This document shows positions 22,208 through 33,694 of a DNA stretch of 64,000 bases, one piece after another. The notes below the pieces were generated by a model, which worked only from the letters and a program-made list of their open reading frames with translations, was not told the origin of the DNA and searched no databases. Made by a program: the position numbers and the translations under genes. The DNA comes from Mermis nigrescens (Eukaryota; Nematoda; Enoplea; Mermithida; Mermithidae). The DNA lies in contig JAVLUZ010000510.1 in NCBI GenBank assembly GCA_036768485.1, forward strand, positions 372,001-436,000, given 5' to 3'. Numbering within the stretch: position 1 is the first letter of the stretch; each line of letters opens with the position of its first letter.

Positions 22208-22675
22208 CAGGGTGGCCACTACTTTCCCAAAATAAAATTCCCGAGTTTTTCCCGGGTTTCCCGGGTGATTTACGGACTATTTCCCGATTTTAAATCAAGC
22301 TTTAAACGCACACTATGTATATACGAAGAAGTGTCATAATAAGAACATGAAAAAGGATAACGCACAAGCAACTTTTAATCAAACAAATGCAAATACTACA
22401 CGAAACGTTTTGGAACAATCATAATTTCTTTTTCAATGATGCTAACGAGTTGTCCATAGCAGTTCTCACAGCCTATAATATAGTACAGTAGCGATTTTCG
22501 TGTGGCAAAACAGGGTTTTCGATCTTTGGTAGTGTATTTCAGCTAATTTCTGGGTTTCTACACTAAAAATTACTAAAAATTGACTCTAAAACAGAGCGAA
22601 GCGCCGAAAAATTTGGCATTTTCCATTCTAAATGCAAATTCTGCCATTTTAAAGATATATAGGATCAGTGCATAC

Positions 22676-22830
22676 ATTCCCATAGGGGGGTGAGGGGGTA
22701 TTACCCCCACCTCAGGATACTGAGGACTTGAATCACTGTCGGACGATTTTGAGCTATCAAACATTTCTGCAGACTTCAGGGATATCGCGGCAGAAGATAC
22801 TAAAATTTTCTCGGCGCTTCGCGCCAACTA
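22676..22830. repeat. Dispersed repeat, GTATTACCCCC family
   Basis: CATTCCCATAGGGGGGTGAG then GGGGGTATTACCCCC, GTCGGACGATTTTGAGC and a TCGGCGCTTCGCGCC hairpin, the order also seen at 3945-4270. Confidence 0.55.
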
Positions 22831-23173
22831 ATACATTTCTGTTTTACGTTTGTCCACATAAAATGCCTAGAATGAACTTAAAATGATCTGAAAAGTCTAA
22901 ATTTTTGATGAATTCTTATATTTTTACTTACAAAAAGCAGAAAACTAGTCAGAATGGTACAAAAGGCAGTTAAAAATGCAGTTTTTACATTAAAACATGA
23001 TATATAGGATGGTTAAGTCATAGGTGGGCAATGCCACGCCACCCGCGCACCGGGTGGCGCCAGAAGAACACTTCGGTACCTTCAGAACCCCAGCTGGGTG
23101 GCGCCAGAAAAACAGTTTTTGATTGGGGGGGTAGAATTTTTGACTCAAAAATAAAAAAGTGAGAAAATGATAC

Positions 23174-25587
23174 AGCCAACCAACTAATCAGCCAACCAAC
23201 CAACTAACCGGCCAACCAACCAACCAACTAGCCAACCAAACAACCAACCAACCAGCCAAACAGCCAACCAACTAGCCAACCAACCAACCAACCGACAAAA
23301 AACAACCAATAGCCAACCAACCAACCAACCGACAAAAAACAACCAATAGCCAACCAACCAACCAATTAGCCAACCAAACAACCAACCGACCAACTAGCCA
23401 ACCAAACAACCAACTAACCGGCCAACCAACCAATCAATTAGCTACCCAACCAACCAAGTAGCCAACCAACCAACCAACCAACTAGTCAACCAAACAACCA
23501 ACTAACCGGCCAACCAACCAACCAACCAGCTAACCGGCCAACCAACCAACCAACTAGCCAACCAAACAACCAACCAACCGGCCAAACAACCAACCAACTA
23601 GCCAACCAACCAACCAACTAGCCAACCAAATAACCAACCAACCAGCTAAACAGCCAACCAACCAACCAACCAACCAACCAACTATCCAACCAACCAACTA
23701 ATCCAATCCAACCAACCAACCAACTAGCCAACCAAACAACCAACTAACCGGCCAACCAACCAATCAATTAGCTACCCAACCAACCAAGTAGCCAACCAAC
23801 CAACCAACTAGCCAACCAAACCAACCAACTAGCCAGCCAAACACAACCAACCAGCAACAACCAACCAACTAACTAGCCAACCAACCAACCAACTAGCCAA
23901 CCAAACAACCAACCAACCGGCCAAACAACCAACCAACTGGCCAACCAACCAACCAACTAGCCAACCAACCAACCAACCAGCCAACCAACCAACCAACTAG
24001 CCAACCAAACAACCAACTAATCGCCAAACAACCAACCAACTAGCCAACCAACCAACCGGCCAACCAACCAACCAACTAGCCAACCGAACCAACCAACCAA
24101 GCCAAACAACCAACCAACCAGCTAAAAGCCAACCAAACCAACCAACCAACCAACCAACTATCCAACCAACCAACCAACTAGCCAACCAAACAACCAACTA
24201 ACCGGCCAACCAACCAATCAATCAGCTACCCAACCAACCAAGTAGCCAACCAACCAACCAACTAGCCAACCAAACAACCAACTAGCCAACCAACCAACCA
24301 ACCAACCAACTAACCGGCCAACCAACCAACCAACTAGCCAACCAAACAACCAACCAACCGGCCAAACAACCAACCAACTAGCCAACCAACCAAGCAACTA
24401 GCCAACCAATGACAACCAACTAGCCAACCGGCCAAACAACCAACCAACTAGCCAACCAAACAACCAACCAACTAGCCAACCAACCAACCAACTAGCCAAC
24501 CAAACAACCAACTAGCCAACCAAACCAACCAACCAAACAACCAACCAACCAACCAAGCAACCAACCAGCCAACCAACCAACCAATCAACCAACCAACCGG
24601 CCAAACAACCAACCAACCAGCCAACCAACCAACCAACCAACCAACCAACCAACCGGCCAAACCAACCAACCAACCAACTAGCCAACCAACTAAGCCAACT
24701 AACCAACCAACCAACTAACCACAGCCAACCAACCAACTAGCCAACCAAACCAACCAACCATTAACCAACCAAAGCCAACCAACCAACCAACTATTCAACC
24801 AACCAACCAACTAGCCAACCAAACAACCAACTAACCGGCCAACCAACCAATCAATCAGCTACCCAACCAACCAAGTAGCCAACCAACCAACCAACTAGCC
24901 AACCAAACAACCAACTAACCGGCCAACCAACCAACCAATTAACCAACTAACTGGCCAACCAACCAACCAACTAGCCAACCAAACAACCAACCAACCGGCC
25001 AAACAACCAACCAACTAGCACAACCAACCAACTGCAACCAGCCACCAACTGCAACAACAACCAACTAGCCGGACCAACAACAACTAGCAACCAACCAACC
25101 AACTAGCCAACCAACCAACCAACTAGCCAACCAACCAACCAACTAGCCAACCAAACAACCAACTAATCAGCCAACCAACCAACCAACCAACTAACCGACC
25201 AACCAACCAACCAACTAGCCAACCAAACAGCCAACCAACCTGGCCAAACAACCAACCAACTAGCCAACCAACCAACCAACTAGCCAACCAACCAACCAAC
25301 TAGCCAACCAAACAACCAACCAACCAGCCAACCAACCAACCAACCAACTAGCCAACCAACCAACCAACTAGCCAACCAAACAACCAACCAACCAGCCAAA
25401 CAACCAACCAACCGGCCAAACAACCAACCAACTAGCCAACCAACCAACCAACTAGCCAACCAACCAACCAACTAGCCAACCAACCAACCAACTAACCGGC
25501 CAACCACAACCAACCAACCAGCCAACCAGACCAACCAACTAGCCAACCAACCAACCAACTAGCCAACCGCTCAACCAACCAACCACA
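23174..25587. repeat. CCAA-based minisatellite (2.4 kb)
   Basis: Almost pure CCAACCAA repeats interrupted at regular intervals by CTAGCCAA, AACAACCAA, CCGGCCAA and ATCAGCTACC variants, giving a higher-order pattern of roughly 30-60 bp and occasional longer repeats of whole blocks (for example around 23420, 23740, 24200 and 24840). On the minus strand a 4-base unit reads as LVGW in every frame, which creates several stop-free ORFs of 63-80 codons (GWLVGWLV). They are a by-product of the repeat, not genes. Confidence 0.95.
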
Positions 25588-25734
25588 CCTGGGCAAGGAG
25601 TTCAACCAGGTTCAACCGGGTATCAGCCAAAGCAGGTCCGGTACCAGCCGGAGGGTCCACCAGTTACACCCTATGTTTTGTACAAAAACTTTTTTAGGCA
25701 TTTTACAAGATGAGATGCCGCCAAAAGTGCAGCC

Positions 25735-26940
25735 AAAATCGGTTGCTGGGGTCCAAAAATAGGTTGCTGAGATCCAAAAATCAGTTACTGGGCTCGAATA
25801 ACGATTGCTGAAGGCTGAAAATCGATTGCCAGGGTCCAAAAATCAGTTGCTGGGCTTCAAAAATCGGTTGCTTGGGTCTAAAAATCGGTTGCTCGGGTCT
25901 GAAAATCGGTTGCTGGGGTCTACAAATCAGTTGCTATGGTCTAAAAATCAGTTGGTGGGATCCAAAATCGGTTGATGGGGTCCTAATTCGGTTACTGGGC
26001 TACAAAATCGGTTGCTCGGGGTCTAAAATTGTTTGCTGGAGTCCAGAAATCGGTTGCTGGGGTCAACCAATTTTTGGAACCTACCAACTGATTTTTAGAC
26101 CCCAGCAACCGACATTTAGACACCAGCAACCGATTTTGGAGCCCCCATCCGATTTTAGACCCTACCAAACACACGTGTGCGTGGGGTGGTGGGGTTTGGG
26201 GTATGCATCCCCAGAAGGCCGAATTCCCCCAGAAACCAAAACAACCCCCCAGAATTCGAAATTTGTTGTTGTTTTTTTCCGCAATTTTTGATGCTAATGG
26301 ATAGCGCTCGATGGGAAACGTTGAAAAATGGTGTTTTTCGCCATACCACCACTTTTAAGACCATTTTTGACCTTTAAAAAATCTTGCACACACTCAACCC
26401 CCTCCTCCCCAGAATTTTGTTGCTGCCCACCTATGCCAGCAACCGATTTTTGGACCCCAGCAACCCATTATTGGAGCCTACCAACTGATTTAGAACCCCA
26501 GCAACCAATTTTTAGACCCCAGCGACCAATTTTTGGAGCCCATTAACCGATTTAGGACCACATCAACCGATTTTTGGAGCCCACCAACCGGTTTTAAGAC
26601 CCCAGCAATCGATTTTAGGACCACTTTAACTGAGTTTTGGAGCTTAACTGATTTAGGACCTCAGCAACAAATTTTTATACCCCACAAACAGAATTTTTGA
26701 GCCCACCAACAGATTTAGGACCCCCAGCAACCGATTTTCGAGCCAAGAACTGATTTTAAGATCCCACCAACTGATTTTTTGACCCTAGCAATCGATTTTT
26801 AAACCTCAGCAACCGATTTTTGGAATCTAGCAACCGATTTTTGGAATCCAGCAACCGATTTTTGGAGCTCAGCAATCATTTTTCAGATCCCGACAACCGA
26901 TTTTTAAATCCCGGCAACCAAATCGGTTACTGGGCTCTCT
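25735..26940. repeat. About 21-bp minisatellite in two opposed arrays
   Basis: From about 25735 to 26060 the unit is GGTTGCTGGGGTCCAAAAATC-like; from about 26065 to 26930 the same unit appears inverted (GCAACCGATTTTTGGACCCC), interrupted by a TTTTTCGACGTTTCTCATCGA family repeat at 26165-26435. The arrays therefore face each other as a large imperfect inverted repeat. The 139-codon plus ORF at 25872-26291 and others are translations of the units. Confidence 0.85.
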
Positions 26941-27149
26941 AAAAATCGGTACGTAAGTAATGCATAATTCAGAGATTATATTCAAGTAAGTAAAGACTAA
27001 TTTAGAGAAAATAATAATTCGTCAGATCGAAATAAAACACGTGATGTATTTTTGTGATCTTCTACACATCGGTGTATTAAAAATACATACTTGTCTGTCC
27101 ACCTGTTTTATGTAGTAAATAAGCGCTTAGTCTTTTATACATACATTAC

Positions 27150-27815
27150 TTGTTATTGATGTTTAGGCCGCGCTGAATTCTGCCAATTTTTGTAATGCAG
27201 AATTGCGTTTCAAAAAGGTGAAATCTCAAATTTTTCTCGACGCTTCGCGCCGAATTCATTTAATGTTATCTATTTGTTATTGATGCTTAACCCGCGCCAA
27301 ATTTGGACAATTTTTGTAATGCAAAATTGCGTTTCATAAAGTTTAAATTTAAAAATTTTCCGGCGCTTCGCGCTGAATACAGACAATTTTTGTAATGCTA
27401 AATTGCGTTTCAAAACTCAAAATTTTCGGTGCTTCGCGCCGAATTGATTTAATTTTATTACTCGCGATTGATGCTTGAGCCGCGCCAAATTTGGGCAATT
27501 TTTATAATGCAAAATTGCGTTTCACAAAAGTTAGATTTCAAAATTTTCCGGCGCTCTGCGCCGAATTGATTTAATTTTATTACTTGTTATTGATGCTTAA
27601 GCCGCACCAAATTTGGACAATTTTTGTGATGCAAAATTGCGTTTCACAAAGATTAAATTTCAAAATTTTCCTACATTTCGCGCCGAATTCGAACAATTTT
27701 TGTAATGCGAAATCGTGTTTCAGAAAGGTAAAATGTCTGAATTTTTCCGGCGCTTCGCGCCGAATTGATTTAATTTTATTATTTGTTATTGATGTTTAGG
27801 CTGCGCTGAATTTTG
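27150..27815. repeat. Tandem array, about 120-bp unit with GGCGCTTCGCGCC hairpin
   Basis: Five to six partial units, each with TTATTGATGCTTAAGCCGCG, CAATTTTTGTAATGCAAAAT, TGCGTTTCA and a CGGCGCTTCGCGCCGAAT hairpin. GATGTTTAGG/GATGCTTAAG landmarks fall about 119 bp apart where units are complete. A related but longer unit forms the array at 38800-39330. Confidence 0.85.
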
Positions 27816-28473
27816 ACTAGTTTCGTGCATTTCAAGCAGGACTTATATTTGAAATGAAATGTACTATTTTACGACATGAAAATGAGGAACTCTGTAAAAG
27901 TTTTATTTTTACACAATAAATTGCATAAAAAATAAGCATATTGAAGGCGGTGAATGTCTCTTCAAGATTAAACGTCTATTGTTACTAAAATAATTAGGTT
28001 TTGAACATAATTGCTATGCAAATTATCGATTGCACTATTTTTTTACACCATACTAATTTTGACACACTATTTTTGATTAAAAAATTATGTCGGAGAAATA
28101 GTGCGACTTCTCGCATGAAATTATGAATGGACTTTGCATGAAAGCAAGACTACCATCTTAAAAATTTGATGCATAAATTTTTACAAGCAGGAGTTATGTA
28201 GCAACCACTTTTCTGACTTAAGCAACCAACCAAAAAATTGGGCTCCGGTACCAGCCGAGACTTTAAGGCTTGCCCAGCTATGCAACCAACCAACCAACCA
28301 ACATCAACAAAAGGGACCCCGGTACCTTCAGAACCAAAATCCATTGCCCAGGTATGGTTTTAGCCATTTTTCATATTTGACCTGCAAAAAAGGCTAGACT
28401 CTGAATTAAGTGGCCCTAAATTTTGGGATTTCACCCCCTGGATCTTTGCTGGACCTTGGGAAACTATGGATCA

Positions 28474-29180
28474 GTGGCGGATCTAGAATTTTCTTAAGGA
28501 GGGGGGCGGTATCCCAGCTTTTCCATGAAAGTCAAAAATAGGTCCGAAAATTTGCTCTCAATGCGCAAGATGGCGTTTTTTTCGGTGTTTTACATTGTAT
28601 ACTTTTACATAAAATCACCTGACGCAATATTTTTTCTAAAAATTTTAAAATGTTAGACAATTTTGTGCGAGAAAATCATTAAATTTCTTTGACTTTACCA
28701 AAAATCTGGCGCGAAGCGCCGAAAAATTTGTGAAATCAAGGCGGATAGACGTCTAGAAGCATGATTTACTGCTTGATTTCCTTTATTTATAGCATTTGAT
28801 GCGAAACATCGAAATTTTTAATTGAAAATATAAGAAAACTATGCAAAAATAGATGTTAAAATTGTTTTGAAACCTACATGAACAGAAAATGGCTTCCAGG
28901 CAGTGTTTTCTGTACAAGGTCCGTTTGTACATATACAAAGGTGGTCCCTACAAGTCTTTGTACATTTTGTACACACAAATTTTTGGATACTATGATATAG
29001 TACGCTAGCGACTTTAGTGTGGTAAAAACAGAGTTGTTCGATCTTTGGTAGTGTATTTTGGCCAATTCCTGGTTTTATGAGGGCAAAAATCATTAAGAAT
29101 CGTCTTAAAACGGCGCGAAGCGCCGAAAAATTCGACATTTTTCCTTTCGAAATGCGATTTCTGCTATTATAAAGATATAT
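28474..29180. repeat. Dispersed module with CAGTGGCGGATCTAG start
   Basis: Starts CAGTGGCGGATCTAGAATTT and runs through GGGCGGTATCCCAGCTTTTC, TGGCGCGAAGCGCCG, CCGTTTGTACATATACAAAG and GGTAGTGTATTTTGGC, matching 40378-41090 and the split copy 45088-45452 plus 48570-48915 closely. Non-coding. Contains the uninterrupted target site (AAACTATGCAAAAATAG, about 28836) of the foldback element at 45453. Confidence 0.7.
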
Positions 29181-29181
29181 A

Positions 29182-32100
29182 GTGCTGGCCTCTAAAAAAA
29201 CCATTTTCATCTTTTTTGGCTTATAACTTCAAAACAAATAGCATTGAAGAAGTCAACAAACACTCTATTTTTGACAGCTGCCCTAGGCCTATAACTTGCT
29301 GCATGGAAGAATTTTACAGCGCCATATTTCATAGCAAGCTTGCATGAAATACGAAATATTGAATAAAAACCACTTTTTCCTAAAAAACCACGGAACTAAA
29401 AAACCACCCCTAAAATGTTATGTGAAGTGCATGGTTGGCAGCGTAAAACAGTTAGTTGACCTCAAATGATCACAATTTTGAAAAAAAATTCATTTTTCAC
29501 GATATTTCCGTTCATTTTATCACATTTATATAAAAATCAATAATTTTTTCTGAATTTCATTAAAAGTTGTATAAATTTCACAAATAAAGTCTTCAAGTGA
29601 TAAAAACGACTTTAGGTAAGTCTCTTCCACATCCTCTGCAAGAAATCAATGCAAAATTGTGCAACTTGATGAAAAGCAATTTCGTTGCCATGGCAACGTA
29701 TACTTAGCATTGGTCTTTTTTTAGGTTACAGTGGTTTTTTTAGGTTACAATTAGAGCTGCACACTTTGCAAATTTTACTACCCGGCGTACCCGGCTATTT
29801 CATTACCGGGTACCCGAGCAGTTGGGTACTCGGGTATACCCGGGTATACCCGGGTAGGACCTTAGATAAAAGAGAATGCAGTGAACATCGTTTATTTACG
29901 GTTGACAGTGAGGTCTAGGCAAAGTGATATTTAAGCAGTAAAATTATTGAAAAATTTGTGCAAGATTGAATAAAATCAAGGCTTCAATCTGAAAAATTCG
30001 TATGCATTTAATGAAATTTAAGTCATTTTCATAATTCAAAGCCAAAAATTGTGAAGCAGGTTTTGTATCTTCATAGCGTCATTAAAACATTTGAAGCAGG
30101 AAAACACATTGACGAAAAGCAATTTTGAAATCAATCGGAAATAAAAAATTTATTCAAAAACAAGTCTAAGTCTATCTGGAGCTGACTGCAGAGACGTAGT
30201 CAGAATTTTGGTTCGGGGGCATAAACGTTTTCGTGTAGAATTTACGGCCTTTCTATTGACAAACAGTTCGGAATTCATAAAAGGCGCAAATTGTTAAGAA
30301 ATTTAGTCATTTTTTCCACCCTTAACAGTTTGTAGCTCTGTGAATACTAATATGTAATCTGATAGAGCAGAAAATTATCAAATTTGTACAAAACAGTTTT
30401 GACAATTCAAGCTTCTAACAAGAAAACTGCGAATTACTAGCTTTGACTGAAGATATTTTGAGTGATTCAGGCTTTTAAACGCAATGCTGGATCTTTACAA
30501 AGAGAAAGAACAGTAAATGGCGGCGCTATGCGCAGGGAAAATTTTGACGATTTTGCACTTTAAACTCAATTTATAACGCTTAAATCATTAAAGCAGACAA
30601 ATAGATGCCGGCGCGAAACGCCGGAAATTTTTAGAAATTCCGAACCCTTTTACATGGCTTGTTCTCCCTAAAATCTCGTTGCACATGTACAACGAGATTT
30701 TGTGGCTGCTGGACGTCTGAGGTGGCGAGCGGGATCTGGGGCAGAATCCCGGAAAATTTTGTAAAAAACATTTGAATGTTAAATAGTAAGGTTAAAATTT
30801 TCGAAAAATCGGCCAAATCTCGGTTCGGTAGCAAGCCCAGAAACACTTAAAATTGATGAACTCCTTCATTGCACAAACTGATCTGAAATGCGTTTTTCGA
30901 CCTCTGCTAGGTACGTAGCGCAGCAACGGGTCGCTGCCAATAAGATTTAGAAAGATGTATCCATGAAAATTCTGTCCTTACCGTTTTCATGCCCATTTGT
31001 GACCTTCTAATTTACAAAATGCAGTTCATAGAACAAGAAATGCGCAAAAACATAAGAAAATTTGGCCATTCCTTCCAATTAAAATAGGATTATGTGTCCT
31101 TGTAAAGAAAGATAAACGAACCAAAGAATAGACAAACTGGTACACAAAAGACAAACAAAGCAGAGAATAGACAAACTGGCTCACAATCATTTTCGCACTT
31201 TTACTATCATGCTCAACAAGCATGCGCAGTTTCATTAAACGAACAAATAGTGCATTAAATTAATAAAGTGATGTGGAGGGCTGGATTATTTCAGCTGATT
31301 CAATCTTTTAAATTTGTTGGATCTATATAGCAATAAATAATTATGACTCGGCGCAGAAAATTCTGACGTTTTTGCCTTTTTGAACTCAGTTTTCTGGACA
31401 TACATTATTGCAACAAAAAAATCAACAAAATTTTCCCTGAAAAATTTCGGGGGCAGGTACTCCCCATGCCCCCTGACTACGCCTATGGCTGACTGCATTT
31501 GGAACATCGATAGGCTTTGAACCAGGTCTAACTAAAACAGTTGCGCGCACGATGTGAATAAAAGTTGCAGTTTAAATTTATATAATGGTCACAGAAGTGA
31601 ATGCATTATAAAAAAGCGTCACTAACAGATGATTTCTTGTTTAAATTTGTTTACAATGAAGAATAAGAAGAATTCGGTACAAATAAAATGATGTAGCTAA
31701 AGAGCTGAATAATGGAATATGCCTAGACGGGATGCACGATATATTGTGATAATAGGAAATATTAACAGACTCGCTATTTAACATTTTAGCGGTCGATTAT
31801 ATCAAATCACATTTACATTGTGATTCAGTCGCACTTTAGAAGCAATATGTTTCTAGGTTTCTAATTCAATTCTTAGCACATATTGCATAACTGCAGTGCT
31901 AATTTTAAAGTTTATATTAGGGGATTCGGTACCCGGGTATACCCGGTACTCGTAGGCTAAGAATCCGGGTAGTAAACTTATTTCTACCCGGCAGTACCCG
32001 GGTATACCGGTACCAGGTACTCGGGTACCCGTTCGGGTACCCGCGTGCAGCTCTAGTTACAATCGAACTTTTTGGCAGTTTTTGGGGTGATTTTTCTTTA

Positions 32101-32574
32101 TTGTGAAAAATAAATATCATGCATCATGAAAGGTGCTACGAGGCACATTCCTGCTAAGTTTTGTAAAAATTGACGTTGGTTTTTTTAAGGTTACAACTGG
32201 TTTTTTTTAGGTTTGGCTTTGAGGGTATACTGTAGCTATGTGGATGACATAGGTGAAGTAAATTTTTTCTGACATTAGTCTGCAAGGGAGCCTAACGTGA
32301 AAACATAAAAGATATCACCAAATATGAATACGGGTAGAAATACTGAGTCTCAAAAATGCTTTAAAAATCATAAAAATGGCAATTTTTAGGAACTTTTCGA
32401 CAAATTTACATCTCAAGTTTCTGAATGATCCGGAAAGCGACCAGGGGTCAGTTGTAATCCTCACGGCATAGCTTGGTCGCCAGTATAATATCATCAGTCA
32501 TCTCCTTTTGGTTATGGAAAAAAGGGGTGGTTTTTTTAGGTTACAAATCGACTGGTTTTTTTAGAGGCCAGCAC
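29182..32574. mobile_element. TIR element GTGCTGGCCTCTAAAAAAACC, containing a nested hAT
   Basis: The two ends are inverted copies of GTGCTGGCCTCTAAAAAAACC. It interrupts the module whose empty form (AAGATATATAGGACACACAA) is seen at 48900 and, with one change, at 33180. The flanks AAGATATATA and TAAATGTATA match at 7 of 10 positions, an old 9-10 bp target duplication such as MULE elements make. The hAT element 29752-32055 sits inside. No transposase recognised. Confidence 0.65.
29752..32055. mobile_element. hAT-type element with perfect 11-bp TIRs and 8-bp TSD
   Basis: Starts and ends with exact inverted TAGAGCTGCAC, flanked by identical octamers GTTACAAT at 29744-29751 and 32056-32063. TAGRGCTG-type termini with an 8-bp duplication are diagnostic of the hAT superfamily. 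Both subterminal zones are dense in GGGTACCCGGGTATACCC palindromes (29779-29860, 31930-32044), probable transposase-binding sites. The 2.3-kb interior shows no intact transposase, so it is non-autonomous or decayed. A fragment like the 17589 element's right side (TCAGTCGCACTTTAG) lies near 31825. Confidence 0.85.
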
Positions 32575-33390
32575 TAAATGTATAGGACACACAATTCCTC
32601 ATTACGGCGCGAAGCGCCGAAACTTTTTGCGAATTTCAGACCTTTTTGTGGTTTTTGTCTTCCCGAAAATCTTTGTACATCTACAAAGACGGTCCCGAAA
32701 AGTCTTTGTACATCGGGAAAAATCTTTGCCGGATACAAAAAAACTTGCTTCCATGTCGCCAAGAAAGTAAATAAATGTCATTAATAGGTATCATCCAGCG
32801 CGTAGCGCCGGAAAAATTTGAGAAGTTATGGTCACTGACGGCCAAACATCATTGCAAATTGCTTATCCATTCTTTATCTCGCCAAATATTTTTGGTCAAT
32901 GGGAGGGGAGGCGGCCGCACCCCCACCGCCTCCACTTAAATCCGCCCCTACATAGGACAAACAATTACTCATATCGGCGCAAAGCGCCGAAAATTTTTGG
33001 GAATTATACATCTTTTTACAGTTTTTGTCTTCCCAAAAACAGAGTTGTTCGACTTTTGATAGGGTATTTTGGCTAATTTCTGAGTCTCTAAGGGCAAAAA
33101 TCACTAAGAATCGTCGTAAAACGGCGCGAAGCGCCGAAAAATTTGACATTTTTCCCTTTGAAATGCAATCTCTGCCATTATAAAGATATATAGAACACAC
33201 AATTATTCATTTCGGCGCTAAGCGCCGAAAATTTTTGCGAATTTCAGGCCTTTTTTGCAATTTTAGTTTTCCCAAAAATCTTTGTACATGTACAAAGACG
33301 GTCCAGAAAAGTCTTTGTACATCGGGAAAAATCTTTGCCGAGTACAAAAAAACACTGTTTCAAAAACGTCTTAGCGAACAATAGTACAAA
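32575..33390. repeat. Dispersed palindromic repeat modules
   Basis: Two to three partial copies of the CTTTGTACATGTACAAAG module with GGCGCGAAGCGCCG hairpins near 32606, 32977, 33123 and 33213. Also GGCGGCCGCACCCCC..AAATCCGCCCC near 32910-32950, an end resembling the right end of the MITE at 49108. Confidence 0.65.
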
Positions 33391-33694
33391 TAGCTACTAG
33401 CTATATCAAACAAAGAGAATACACAAATAGCAATCAACAATGAGACAATGGGCGAGAAGAAAAACGGAAATAAATGCTACATGATAAAATATAAAAACAC
33501 GTAAACTAGTATGATACTAAAAGCAATAAAAAATGTAGCATTGTACTATTAATTCAATATTTTTGGCCTCCAAAAACTGAGTTCAATTAAATTTCTGACG
33601 AAAATCCGGTTTTCACCGATTTCCGGGTGCCAAAAAATTTCCGGACTTTTCCCGGGTTTCCCGAATTCCCGGGTGAGTGGCCATACTGACTCGT

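Larger units (their letters stand above)
22208..33688. mobile_element. Composite TIR element (11.5 kb) carrying minisatellites and nested transposons
   Basis: Left end CAGGGTGGCCACTACTTTCC and right end (inverted) CAGTATGGCCACTCACCCGG share 11 of the first 13 bases. Both ends carry CCCGGGTTTCCCGGG-type subterminal sequence. The flanking hexamer ACTCGT occurs immediately outside both ends (22202-22207, 33689-33694). A second copy of the left terminus, with about 250 bp of matching interior, is embedded in the element at 44424 (from 44634). No transposase was recognised. The two ends could belong to two different copies with unrelated DNA between, but the shared hexamer argues for one insertion. 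Confidence 0.5.

Noticed and set aside
23184..25471. Several minus-strand ORFs of 60-80 codons (GWLVGWLV proteins)
   Set aside because: They are translations of the CCAA minisatellite; a 4-base repeat gives the same peptide in every frame. No start context, promoter or conservation beyond the repeat.
23174..25587. CRISPR-like array
   Set aside because: Repeats are contiguous without unique spacers and the genome is eukaryotic; it is a minisatellite.
25872..26546. Plus-strand ORFs up to 139 codons
   Set aside because: Read-through of the 21-bp minisatellite and a dispersed repeat.
28474..32950. Single CAGTGGCGG element from 28474 to the AAATCCGCCCC end near 32945
   Set aside because: Flanking octamers do not match and the interval contains modules that explain both ends separately.
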